Of a stretch of DNA of 64,000 nucleotides, positions 18,633 through 26,709 are shown in pieces. This DNA comes from Roseivirga sp. E12. GTDB taxonomy: Bacteria; Bacteroidota; Bacteroidia; Cytophagales; Cyclobacteriaceae. Under the pieces are notes generated by a model. The model was given only the letters and a program-made list of their open reading frames with translations, did not search any database and had not been told where the DNA came from. The DNA lies in NCBI RefSeq assembly GCF_017592825.1, contig NZ_JAGFMD010000004.1, forward strand, positions 62,001 to 126,000, written 5' to 3'. Position 1 is the first letter of the stretch. Each line of letters begins with the position of its first letter. A program made the position numbers and the translations under genes.

Positions 18633-19322
18633 ATGATTCAATACAAAAATCTCTTTTATTCATTCCATTGCAGTGAGATACCGGGGTTTGATAAAATAGG
18701 TGAAGCCGCTAAGGCTCTTTCTGAAATACCTTCCAATTTTGATAGGATCGAGTTACAAAAGAAAACTGGTTCTGATCGATATAAAGATCTGCGTGCCAGT
18801 CTTGATGCATTACCAGACAGAAAGGAGGCCATGGAGTTCGAAGCCAAAGGTCACTTTAACAAGGTGTTGTCCAGTGTAAAACCGGAATCCGAAAGTGCAA
18901 ATCACAAGCCTGAAGAGAAATGGAGTTTCAGACCAGGTCATATTGCCTTTAATCCTGAATTTGGGCGACTGGATAAGTTAAAAAGCCTTCTCAATGAGTA
19001 TTTTGATCATAACTGCCTTCAGGCTGGAGATTTTCTTTATCCACCTGATGGATTCAGATTATGGCACACCAATAAGTTTGACCTAGAAAGCTGGTTTATT
19101 TTCTTCGTAGATGTAGATAAACCTAAATGTTCCTTCTTCAAGTTTATAGACCCTGAAACAGGCGAACTTGTAACCCATTGGGATGAACCCGGAACTGTTA
19201 ACATTTTTAAAATCAATAGCAACAATAGCGACCTACTCTGGCACTGTATAGGAACAAACGACTGCTACCGCTGGAGTCAGGGATTTTCGATACCAGGTCA
19301 TTGGAAGGAAAAATTACTATAA
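18633..19322 (+). CDS. 2OG-Fe(II) oxygenase-like protein (phage-type), variant HxN
   Basis: A 229-residue protein whose C-terminal half resembles 2-oxoglutarate-dependent oxygenases often found in marine phages: YPPDGFRLWHTN (His145), SFFKFIDPETGEL, distal His204 in LLWHCIG and Arg213 in YRWSQGF. The position expected to be the acid of an HxD motif is Asn147, so the metal site is either a variant or uses another residue. The N-terminal 90 residues are not recognised. I prefer ATG 18633; a TTG at 18603 would add ten residues. It diverges from the permease fusion and converges with the SdpB-like gene, overlapping it by six bases. It could hydroxylate the lasso peptide or another target; this is inference. 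Confidence 0.65.
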   Translation: MIQYKNLFYSFHCSEIPGFDKIGEAAKALSEIPSNFDRIELQKKTGSDRYKDLRASLDALPDRKEAMEFEAKGHFNKVLSSVKPESESANHKPEEKWSFRPGHIAFNPEFGRLDKLKSLLNEYFDHNCLQAGDFLYPPDGFRLWHTNKFDLESWFIFFVDVDKPKCSFFKFIDPETGELVTHWDEPGTVNIFKINSNNSDLLWHCIGTNDCYRWSQGFSIPGHWKEKLL

Positions 19323-20135
19323 GCCTGCGAAAACATGAGTGAAAAGAGAAACTGTTTCGGGTGCTTTGGTGCTTATGTAAAGATAAGCTGGGTACACTGA
19401 GATAAATGTCCAGAAAAAGTGATTAATACCTACGGTTATGGATAATATACCATGAAATAACAGTCCTACTATTAAAAACACCGGAGCAGCCTCTGGCCAT
19501 AAAAGGCCAATAAAAAAAAGACATTCGAACAGAATAACAAACCAGGAGCCGACTTTAATCAGCCATTTTGGTTTTTGAGAATCAGGGCTTATCATACGCC
19601 AAAAAGGATACCGATTCATGAAATTTTGAATAGCCTGACCACTTCTCCAGAGCTGAGATTTGAGCTTTTGCAGCCCTGTAATTGAATAGATGAGTACAAG
19701 GTAAGTGGCTAAAAAGAAAAGCCCCGCCTCTGTTATCAACCCATTGTCGGGTACGAAATAATGGAGCATAAGGGCAACAAAAATAGCTCTGAGTAAAGGG
19801 GAATCTGAACTGACAAAATACCGCCAGCGGGGATAAGACAGGAGTTGGGTTATGAAAACAACCAGCAGTGGTAGTTTAGGATTTTGACCTGCCAATACGA
19901 TTCCTATTGAAGTGATGGCCGATAGTAAACTGATTGCTTTGAGTGCCCAGGCAGCTTTACCATTATACAGTGGGCTAAAAGCTCTCATATGTCGGGAAAC
20001 GATTGCTTGAGGCCATAGCCTGAAATTCATAAGAGGCTTATGCCTTAGCGCAATGATGAGATCGGCCATGGATGATTGACAAATGCCAATACAAACTAGA
20101 ATGGTGGTCCAATAATAGACGTCTGAAGGAGTCAT
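19317..20135 (-). CDS. HTTM-domain membrane protein (SdpB-like)
   Basis: A 272-residue polytopic membrane protein with six to eight hydrophobic segments. It resembles the HTTM family (horizontally transferred transmembrane domain, related to vitamin-K-dependent gamma-carboxylase and to SdpB of Bacillus): the segment LWRSGQAIQNFMNRYPFWRM, followed by an ILFECLFFIGLLWP helix, LLFHGILSITVGINHFFWTF and a final SVYPAYLYIS. In Bacillus SdpB works with SdpA to mature the SdpC toxin into the SDP peptide. Its start overlaps the stop of the small one-TM protein upstream (ATGA), and the pair looks like SdpA-SdpB. No SdpC-like precursor is recognised nearby. Confidence 0.65.
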   Translation of the reverse strand: MTPSDVYYWTTILVCIGICQSSMADLIIALRHKPLMNFRLWPQAIVSRHMRAFSPLYNGKAAWALKAISLLSAITSIGIVLAGQNPKLPLLVVFITQLLSYPRWRYFVSSDSPLLRAIFVALMLHYFVPDNGLITEAGLFFLATYLVLIYSITGLQKLKSQLWRSGQAIQNFMNRYPFWRMISPDSQKPKWLIKVGSWFVILFECLFFIGLLWPEAAPVFLIVGLLFHGILSITVGINHFFWTFISVYPAYLYISTKAPETVSLFTHVFAGL

Positions 20136-20638
20136 GGTAGTTTTAAAAAGTCACTTTCTATAAGAAGTTCCTCATGCTCCCCCATGAGCCTTTTTACTCG
20201 GATTTGCCGGTTTTCAGCCTGTCCTGACTTACCGTAACTCAATATAACGCTTTGAAAGAAAGGAAAAAGGGAAGATTCCATAGCTAGTTTGCCTGCGTCA
20301 TTCATATGAGCGAAAGACTGCAGGGCATTGGACATAAAACCATAGAGTCGCAAATCAGGGTTTATAAATACGAGTGTAGATTTCCAGGGTTTTTCCAATT
20401 CAACCAGTTGCCATGGGCCTGTATCGCCATCTTCTGTTTTATCACGATAAGAAATGATAAAACGCTTAACTTGTCCATCCTTATCAGGTAAAAACATGGT
20501 CCATCGACTGAACCAACCGTTGAACCAAAGAAATTTCCTAAACTTCAATAAACTGCCTTTACCAGCCAGAGCAACCCAAACAGCGCATAGCAGCCAGAGT
20601 GAAAAAAATATCAAGATGACTATTTCAAAAAGCTTCAT
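20132..20638 (-). CDS. Small membrane-anchored protein, SdpA/DUF5819-like
   Basis: A 168-residue protein with one N-terminal membrane helix (about residues 4-26) and a soluble domain. The segment WFSRWTMFLPDKDGQVKRF with downstream DGDTGPWQLVELEKPW recalls SdpA/DUF5819 proteins, where a tryptophan and an (L/M)F-P motif follow the helix. Recognition is by pattern and by the tight coupling to an HTTM protein, so it is tentative. Both ends overlap neighbours by four bases (ATGA), which strongly supports translation and a shared function with the SdpB-like gene and the glycosyltransferase. Confidence 0.55.
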   Translation of the reverse strand: MKLFEIVILIFFSLWLLCAVWVALAGKGSLLKFRKFLWFNGWFSRWTMFLPDKDGQVKRFIISYRDKTEDGDTGPWQLVELEKPWKSTLVFINPDLRLYGFMSNALQSFAHMNDAGKLAMESSLFPFFQSVILSYGKSGQAENRQIRVKRLMGEHEELLIESDFLKLP

Positions 20639-21624
20639 GAAAATCCTCTTTTCTGGTTTTTCATCTGTTGCAAAATAAGTTTCTTCTGTGTCAAAAGCTC
20701 AAGTTCCCATTCCTCATAAAAAGGCTGCGAGTTTATACCACAACTGACTAACTCTCTTTTCAGCCAATCCAATTTAGGCCCTTGAAAAGTTTTAAAATCT
20801 TTCTGAAGGTTAAGCCTTTCAGGTGGTTTGAACAGTCTATGATAATGAAATGTATGGATTTGATCAAGGGCCAGCTGTGTGTTTGATTTTGCCAAATGAA
20901 AATGTGTTTGGGGAGAATAGTTATAAGTGATCGGTAGTTCATTGACAATGAGTTCCATACTGCTTATAGTGGCTGAAAGTGCAGATTGTTCTACAAAAAA
21001 GAGCCCCTCTTTGGGTCTGAGGTCACTTGCCATTAATTGCTCAAAATTCGTTTTCCACTGCTGAAATAATTCAGACGTTCTTCGGGCAAAAATCAGCCCT
21101 GCATTGAAGTAGCTGAAAATTCGTTGTCTTCCAATACCCGTTGTTGTATAGGTCCTTTTTTTCACTTCGAGAAGTTCATAAAGTGCTCTCCAATACGATG
21201 CATTTTGGTCATTTCCATCCGTACCAATCCCCTTTAAATTCACAACCCTCATGCATACATCCATCTGTGACTCGTTACTGAGATCATCAAGGTCATTTAA
21301 TACTATCTGGTCACTATCTAAAAATAAAAGGAAGTCTTCTGAAAGGTGTCTTGCGTAATAATCACAAGCCATCACTTTATTGGCGAAGCCGTAATCAGAA
21401 TACTTCTCGTTGAGGAGAATGTATTCATGTTGCACATTACATTCCTCAAAAACAGTGATTGTTTTTGAAGAGAGTAATTCCGGATTACGAGGTTGGATAC
21501 TATAAATTGGTGCATCTTTTAACTTGCCTCCGAATTTCCGAATACTCTTAACCAGTAGTTGTGACATACCCTCGAGACTGCCAGGCTCAGTACAGATGAT
21601 AATAGCAATGCTTTTATTTTGCAT
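20635..21624 (-). CDS. Glycosyltransferase-like protein (GT-A fold)
   Basis: A 329-residue protein with a GT-A nucleotide-sugar binding layout: SIAIIICTEPGSLEGM opening, NKVMACDYYARHL, and the metal-binding DSD motif in LLFLDSDQIVLNDLDDL, followed by a short acceptor domain with YFNAGLIFARRTSELFQQW, in the style of GT8/nucleotide-diphospho-sugar transferases. Donor and acceptor are unknown. It overlaps the Asp/Asn-hydroxylase-like gene by 11 bases and the SdpA-like gene by four, so these genes form one operon. It could glycosylate a peptide, protein or cell-surface glycan. Confidence 0.72.
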   Translation of the reverse strand: MQNKSIAIIICTEPGSLEGMSQLLVKSIRKFGGKLKDAPIYSIQPRNPELLSSKTITVFEECNVQHEYILLNEKYSDYGFANKVMACDYYARHLSEDFLLFLDSDQIVLNDLDDLSNESQMDVCMRVVNLKGIGTDGNDQNASYWRALYELLEVKKRTYTTTGIGRQRIFSYFNAGLIFARRTSELFQQWKTNFEQLMASDLRPKEGLFFVEQSALSATISSMELIVNELPITYNYSPQTHFHLAKSNTQLALDQIHTFHYHRLFKPPERLNLQKDFKTFQGPKLDWLKRELVSCGINSQPFYEEWELELLTQKKLILQQMKNQKRGFS

Positions 21625-22540
21625 GATTAAAGAGCATTTGCAGATTCATTCCATTGACCACTCTCGCTTTGAATAAAGATATTACTTTGGCATTATTCAC
21701 TTTGAGCCTGAGCGAATCGCCAAGCTTTTCAGCCTCTTGCAAAGCATCATTGATGGCCTTTTTGTAGTAGGCCATTGCCTGAACATCGACTCCAAAACTG
21801 GACTCAATAGTTTTCCACCGATCCCCATGGGTTTGGATCAGCCTTATCCAAGCATCCGCTTCTTCTTTATCGTTACAAAGTTCAAGCTCTTTAACAATTA
21901 ACCCAAGCGTTTCATCCAGTTGAGCTCCTGATTTTATTGCCGGACTTACCGCATCTTCAAGTTTCAGTTCCGGCTGCTCTTTAATCTCAGAGAGTACTGT
22001 TTTCAGATTTCCATTGTCATCAAAGATATTAGTCGCCTCAGTATCAAAAACAAGATGTATGCGGCTTTCCGTTCCCTCATTTCTGACCCCATGCCTTCGC
22101 CAGTTGTCAAAGGTCCACACCTCCCCGGGAGCCATGACAACCTCCGTTCCGTCGCATGTAAAAAAGACACTTTTTGAAGTCACTAGTGGTATATGTATAC
22201 GGACTCGTTTGTCCCAGTATTCATTAGTATCTGAATGAACGGGTACTTCATAGCCGGCTCCCAACCTCATCAATCTCGCAATCCCTATCCTGAAATTGAA
22301 GAATCTCAAAAGACGGGTAACCGCGGGTAGCCTTTTTGAAGGCAAGGTCGGCATCACAGGCGTTCTTTTTAGATTATTGAGGGTGCCCTGATGGCTTAAG
22401 ATCGGAACATACGAGTTTTTTTTAAAATTGCTTGGGTGATCAAGCCAGTCAGCTTCGTTAAGCTTTTGCACCACCTCCAAAGCTGCAGATTCAACCTCCA
22501 TCTTAATAGGTAATTTGAAAAATGGCTGTTTTAAATTCAT
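21614..22540 (-). CDS. Aspartyl/asparaginyl beta-hydroxylase-like 2OG oxygenase
   Basis: A 308-residue protein with the AspH-type double-stranded beta-helix in its first 170 residues. The metal ligands His102 and Asp104 (VPVHSDTNEYWDKR), the distal His150 (DNWRRHGVRN) and the 2-oxoglutarate-binding Arg160 (ESRIHLVFD) have family spacing, so the enzyme looks active. The C-terminal 130 residues are helical and unrecognised. Known relatives hydroxylate Asp/Asn residues in proteins or peptides, or lipid A acyl chains (LpxO). It is the first gene of a tightly overlapping four-gene unit. A peptide substrate is attractive given the nearby lasso precursor, which is rich in Asp and Asn, but unproven. 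Confidence 0.85.
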   Translation of the reverse strand: MNLKQPFFKLPIKMEVESAALEVVQKLNEADWLDHPSNFKKNSYVPILSHQGTLNNLKRTPVMPTLPSKRLPAVTRLLRFFNFRIGIARLMRLGAGYEVPVHSDTNEYWDKRVRIHIPLVTSKSVFFTCDGTEVVMAPGEVWTFDNWRRHGVRNEGTESRIHLVFDTEATNIFDDNGNLKTVLSEIKEQPELKLEDAVSPAIKSGAQLDETLGLIVKELELCNDKEEADAWIRLIQTHGDRWKTIESSFGVDVQAMAYYKKAINDALQEAEKLGDSLRLKVNNAKVISLFKARVVNGMNLQMLFNHAK

Positions 22541-22655
22541 TGACTTTATTCAAGATTCGATTAAAAAGACGGTACCTAGGGTCATAACTTCTGCAGTACC
22601 AATGTCCTTACAATTTTAGGTATTTGAGATTAACATGGAATGAGAATGATTAAAA

Positions 22656-23768
22656 TTAATATTGATTTGTAATAAGCTTCTTCACAAGTGGAGTCAGATG
22701 CTCGGTGATTTGTCTTGCGACAAATTCCGAACCCTGATCATTATAATGAACAGCATCATAGATGTGTTCAGGTAATACCAACTTATCCAGATCAATCATC
22801 AACACATTTTCCTCCTCGCAAACACCCCGTATGACCTGATTCATTCTGAAATACATCTTCTTGTACTCATTGAATGATAGGTTGAAGCGTTCTGGAATAA
22901 TGCTCAGGTCATGATCTAAGCCTAAAAAATCATATTTTATCCTGTTTCCTTGGGTCATTAGCACTGGGCTGATTTCCTTTATTCTACAAATTGATACGAA
23001 TAACCTCAGGTTATCTTCGAACTGATGGAGTATTGTGGCCCTGTCTTCATCCGTTAGTGTAGAGAGCCTCTTAGGACTTCTGGAGGGCTCTTTCCGAATA
23101 TTGCTTACCATATTCTCAAAATACATTCCGATGTAAGGAAAAGCGGACTTTGCTTTAACAGCAAGAGCTGTGGTAAGCCTTACCTTTTCGGTAATAATCT
23201 GAGTTGGCCGCCCATTGACTTGCCAGTAGGATCTCTTCTTGAGGAGTTCGTGTAGATCGTTAATGTTATGCATCATTATGGCAATATCTGGTTGCTCAGC
23301 CAATACCTTGTTCAACAAAATATTCAGGGTATGCGCGCTGTTATTACCTGATACAGCCGCATTCATTGTATTCAGCTTCAGGCCATCCTTATTAAATAGT
23401 TGGCCTACCAGATAAGGAAATCTTTTTAATTCATCAATAGCAGAGCATTCTGTGGTGGACCCTCCTAAAAAAGCAATGCTTACATCAGGATCTTTCAGAA
23501 TATTCGAAGGTTTAATATAACCTTTGATATCAATTTCAAACTTCACTTTTCTGGTTCTATCGTCAGTCTGGGCAACAGTTAAAAACTCTATAGGTGGGTC
23601 ATAGGTTTTTGAAGTTCCGGGACTATGCTCTTTGAGAAAGACATGTCTTTGAGGAGTGTGTTTTTCGGGTATTTGATCAGACAGTGCTCCTAATAAAAAA
23701 TCTGCACCAAATAGAAGGGCTACCAATATGACAGATGAAATCATTAGATTGAAAAGGTGTTTTTTCAT
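22656..23768 (-). CDS. SGNH/GDSL hydrolase-like protein with N-terminal membrane anchor
   Basis: A 370-residue protein with an uncleaved signal-anchor or signal peptide (residues about 5-25) and an SGNH-type esterase domain. The blocks seen are the nucleophile region FLGGSTTECSA, Gly in AAVSGNNSAHT, Asn in MMHNINDLHE and the C-terminal Asp-His in YDAVHYNDQGSEF. The domain should act outside the cytoplasm, on ester groups of glycans, lipids or peptides. It lies 115 bases upstream of the AspH-like gene on the same strand and is divergent from the kinase-cyclase-precursor operon. Confidence 0.8.
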   Translation of the reverse strand: MKKHLFNLMISSVILVALLFGADFLLGALSDQIPEKHTPQRHVFLKEHSPGTSKTYDPPIEFLTVAQTDDRTRKVKFEIDIKGYIKPSNILKDPDVSIAFLGGSTTECSAIDELKRFPYLVGQLFNKDGLKLNTMNAAVSGNNSAHTLNILLNKVLAEQPDIAIMMHNINDLHELLKKRSYWQVNGRPTQIITEKVRLTTALAVKAKSAFPYIGMYFENMVSNIRKEPSRSPKRLSTLTDEDRATILHQFEDNLRLFVSICRIKEISPVLMTQGNRIKYDFLGLDHDLSIIPERFNLSFNEYKKMYFRMNQVIRGVCEEENVLMIDLDKLVLPEHIYDAVHYNDQGSEFVARQITEHLTPLVKKLITNQY

Positions 23769-23994
23769 AATTTCTTAATTAAGTCAGAAAAAACCGATGT
23801 TGTCGCCCCGTAAGAATAAGTCGAAGAGAAGATCCTCTGTTACAAGAGGGATAGTTTGTTTTAGCATCAACTCAAAAGTAAACACTTATTCATAAATTTG
23901 ACTGTTGAAGGTTTAATTGTAGTATAATCAATGCAAGGGAAACAGATATAGATTTTTGCATGTTCACTAAGTATATTGAAGATTGTTTGAAAGC

Positions 23995-24831
23995 ATGAAA
24001 CATCTGATATGGATATGCTCTTACCCGAAGTCAGGAAATACCTGGCTGAGGATTCTGCTGGACAGTATACTGCTACATGATGGAAATAGTGTTGATATTA
24101 ATCGAATAGAAATAGCCAGTCGAAGAATCATAAAAAGGAACTCGTTTGATGAATTTCTTGAATTTGAATCTGATGGACTTACCCCTACGGAAATCATTTA
24201 CTATAAGCAGAAGTACTATTTAGACTATGGCCTAAAGGCAACTGAAGATATTTTCATTAAAACCCATGAGGCTAACTGGAAGATAAACGAAAAGCTGTGC
24301 CTTATACCTGAGGAGGTAACAAAGCTATGTGTCTATATCGTACGGAACCCTCTAGATGTCGTTTGCTCTCTCGCCAATTATCACGCAATTGCAATTGATA
24401 AGGCTATTCAGCTATTGGGTGATAGGAACTATACTTTGTTTGGTCCTGAAGACGGTATTTCATACAATGTTCCTGTCCAGGTAGGTGATTGGAGTCTCAA
24501 CGTTAGCAGTTGGCTGAATTCGAAAGAGTTACCGTTGATTTTTATTAAATATGAAGACCTTCTCAATAAGCCTGTTGAAATCCTGAGTGGTATTATGAAA
24601 GGCTTGAATCAACCAGTTGATCAAAGCTTGATTGAGTCTGCTGTAGACAATCATAAATTCAGTCGTCTAGCAAATCAGGAAACTACCCATGGTTTTTTCG
24701 AAAGGCCTAGAAAAACAGATGTTTTCTTCAGAAAAGGGCAATCCGGCTCATGGCAGGAGGAGCTATCAACTAGGCAAGTAGATAAGGTCATAAACGCTCA
24801 TCATAAAGTGATAGCTCAATTAGGTTATTGA
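23995..24831 (+). CDS. PAPS-dependent sulfotransferase domain protein (copy 1)
   Basis: A 278-residue cytoplasmic sulfotransferase. The 5'-phosphosulfate loop YPKSGNTWLR is near residue 10, the 3'-phosphate motif IVRNPLDVVCSLANYH near 115, and the C-terminal FFRKGQSGSW motif near 245, as in classical PAPS sulfotransferases. The ATG at 23995 gives the same MKHLIW start as its paralogue 1.9 kb downstream; a TTG at 23983 would add four residues. It is the first gene of a rightward unit with the HPr-kinase-like gene, a second sulfotransferase, lasso cyclase and precursor. A candidate -7 box TAAATTTG lies at 23893-23900 but no matching -33 box. Sulfation of the lasso peptide (Tyr, Ser or Thr) is an inference. 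Confidence 0.87.
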   Translation: MKHLIWICSYPKSGNTWLRILLDSILLHDGNSVDINRIEIASRRIIKRNSFDEFLEFESDGLTPTEIIYYKQKYYLDYGLKATEDIFIKTHEANWKINEKLCLIPEEVTKLCVYIVRNPLDVVCSLANYHAIAIDKAIQLLGDRNYTLFGPEDGISYNVPVQVGDWSLNVSSWLNSKELPLIFIKYEDLLNKPVEILSGIMKGLNQPVDQSLIESAVDNHKFSRLANQETTHGFFERPRKTDVFFRKGQSGSWQEELSTRQVDKVINAHHKVIAQLGY

Positions 24832-24944
24832 ATTTTAATTTTGTTCTCAAAATGCGATTCGTTGAAAAAATTGATAGGTTCGCAGGTAGAGAGAAGCAAG
24901 CATCATATGAATAATGTTTCCCCTCTTATACTCCCAGTACTATA

Positions 24945-25853
24945 ATGAATTTATACTATTATAAAGCTTACGGATTAGTATTTCAGTCAGAGTTTTCCAT
25001 TGCAGGATTGACAAGTGAGATTGCCTGCGAAAACCCTGATGTGGTACTGACAATTGGTACGCTGGACGTAACACCTTATAGCCTGATAAAGGGGTTTTTA
25101 ATAAAAGAAATAACCCCTGAAGGTTTCCTGTATGGTATAAAAGACCTTGCCACTTTTCTACTCTCCGATGGGAACAAAGTAATAGTCGACCCTCTAACCG
25201 AGGAAACAGAACTTTGGCAAATGTACCTTCTCGGTTCTGTGATGGGTGCACTTTTGCAGCAAAATGGCTTTCTAACACTGCACGGCAGTGCGTTCGTATT
25301 TAATAATAAAGCGCATTTGATTTTGGGCGCTTCTGGCATGGGCAAATCGTCTATTGCCATGGCCTTACATCAAAAAGGTTATGAGCTGCTTACAGATGAT
25401 ATCAGTGCGATTAAGTTTGATAGTAATAACAAACCTTACCTCTTTGTGGCCAGTAAGCATATAAAGTTATGGGAAGATGCCATAGAGCATCTAAGCACCG
25501 CCCAAGAAGATATGGCAAGGGTGCGAGAAAGTTTACCCAAGTTCAGGTTATTGCTTGATACAACTCATGATCAGGTTAAATATGAGTTGGGTAATGTTTT
25601 CATACTGAATATTAAACGTTTACCTGAAGGTCAATTTGCCTTTAAGCATTTGAACACAATGCAATTATTGCGGTACCTGAATCAAAATGTCTATCGCAAG
25701 AAGTTTTTGTTAGACATGGGGAACCAAAAAGATGCTTTTTTCATGCTTAGTCAGCTAGCAAACAATGCTTTTGGAACTTTATTAAACAGAACCCATTCAC
25801 GCACAGATGTGCGTTTGGTAGCAGAAAAAATGGAAAAGTTTTTAAAACAGTGA
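24945..25853 (+). CDS. HPr-kinase-like peptide kinase (lasso peptide kinase K)
   Basis: A 302-residue protein with the HprK/P C-terminal kinase fold. The P-loop GASGMGKS covers residues 128-135, preceded by LHGSAFVF, and the TDD motif follows at 150-152. The N-terminal domain of true HPr kinase is absent, as is usual for the biosynthetic kinases PadeK and PsmK that phosphorylate the C-terminal Ser of paeninodin-type lasso peptides. The precursor encoded downstream ends in Ser, which fits. The stop codon overlaps the GTG start of the second sulfotransferase (GTGA), so the two are translationally coupled. Confidence 0.88.
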   Translation: MNLYYYKAYGLVFQSEFSIAGLTSEIACENPDVVLTIGTLDVTPYSLIKGFLIKEITPEGFLYGIKDLATFLLSDGNKVIVDPLTEETELWQMYLLGSVMGALLQQNGFLTLHGSAFVFNNKAHLILGASGMGKSSIAMALHQKGYELLTDDISAIKFDSNNKPYLFVASKHIKLWEDAIEHLSTAQEDMARVRESLPKFRLLLDTTHDQVKYELGNVFILNIKRLPEGQFAFKHLNTMQLLRYLNQNVYRKKFLLDMGNQKDAFFMLSQLANNAFGTLLNRTHSRTDVRLVAEKMEKFLKQ

Positions 25854-26707
25854 AACACCTCATTTGGCTGGCATCATACCCTAAATCAGGCAATACCTGG
25901 TTCAGAATTCTTTTAGACAGCATTCTCCTAAATGATGGGGCGGCAGTCGATATCAATCAGGTACAAACAGCCAGCCTCAGGATTATCGAGAGACAAAGTT
26001 TTGACGATTTTTTGGAGTTTGGCTCCGGTGAACTCACCTTGCAGGAGAGCAATTCCTTTAAACACAAATACTATCTGGATTATGGGCTAAAGGCTACTGA
26101 AGACACCTTCATAAAAACACATGAAGCCAATATAAAAGTCGATAATCAGCAACAGCTAATTCCTAAAGAGGTAAGTAAACTGTGTATTTATATAGTGAGA
26201 AACCCACTTGATATCGTGTGTTCGCTGGCAAACCACTATGTAGTTAGTACAGATGAAGCTATCAAAATTATGGGAGATAGTTCCTACACTTTTTTCAAAC
26301 ATGAAAAAGGCATTACATCCAACATACCGGAAATGATAGGGGATTGGAGCACGCATGTTAGTAGTTGGCTGAACACGAAAGGATTTCCTGTGATACTGAT
26401 TAAATACGAGGATCTGCTCTGCGAACCCATTCAAACGCTGCGCATGGTTATGAAGGAGTTAGGCCAACCAATGTCTGACCAGGTATTGCAACGTGCGGTA
26501 GACAACCATAGCTTTGGACAGCTTGCGCGCCAAGAGTCAAAGCATGGTTTCCGTGAGAAAGTTGTAGCCTCCGGGGCCTTTTTTAGAAAAGGGAAAGCAA
26601 ATTCCTGGAAAGAAGAACTTACCAAAAGACAAATTGAGATGGTGATTCATCATCATCATCAGGTAATGGATAACTTAGGGTATAGCACCGATATTAATCA
26701 GAAGTAA
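25850..26707 (+). CDS. PAPS-dependent sulfotransferase domain protein (copy 2)
   Basis: A 285-residue paralogue of the sulfotransferase at 23995, clearly similar along the whole length. It keeps the YPKSGNTWFR loop, IVRNPLDIVCSLANHY and FFRKGKANSW motifs, so both copies look catalytically complete. Translation starts at GTG 25850, overlapping the kinase stop, and ends two bases before the cyclase ATG. The two copies probably arose by tandem duplication with the kinase between them. They may modify different residues or products. No gene for PAPS synthesis is nearby. Confidence 0.87.
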   Translation: MKHLIWLASYPKSGNTWFRILLDSILLNDGAAVDINQVQTASLRIIERQSFDDFLEFGSGELTLQESNSFKHKYYLDYGLKATEDTFIKTHEANIKVDNQQQLIPKEVSKLCIYIVRNPLDIVCSLANHYVVSTDEAIKIMGDSSYTFFKHEKGITSNIPEMIGDWSTHVSSWLNTKGFPVILIKYEDLLCEPIQTLRMVMKELGQPMSDQVLQRAVDNHSFGQLARQESKHGFREKVVASGAFFRKGKANSWKEELTKRQIEMVIHHHHQVMDNLGYSTDINQK

Positions 26708-26709
26708 AG

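Noticed and set aside
23893-23900. TAAATTTG as the promoter -7 box of the sulfotransferase operon
   Set aside because: It matches the Bacteroidota -7 consensus but no TTG/TTTG lies at the proper upstream spacing, so it is not listed as a promoter.
24945-25853. HPr-like kinase as the housekeeping HPr kinase/phosphorylase
   Set aside because: The N-terminal HprK domain is missing, no HPr or PTS gene is near, and the context is that of lasso biosynthesis.
23995-26707. Sulfotransferases as polysaccharide sulfation enzymes
   Set aside because: They are embedded in and coupled to the kinase-cyclase operon and lie 10 kb from the glycan locus, so peptide sulfation is the simpler reading, though not proven.
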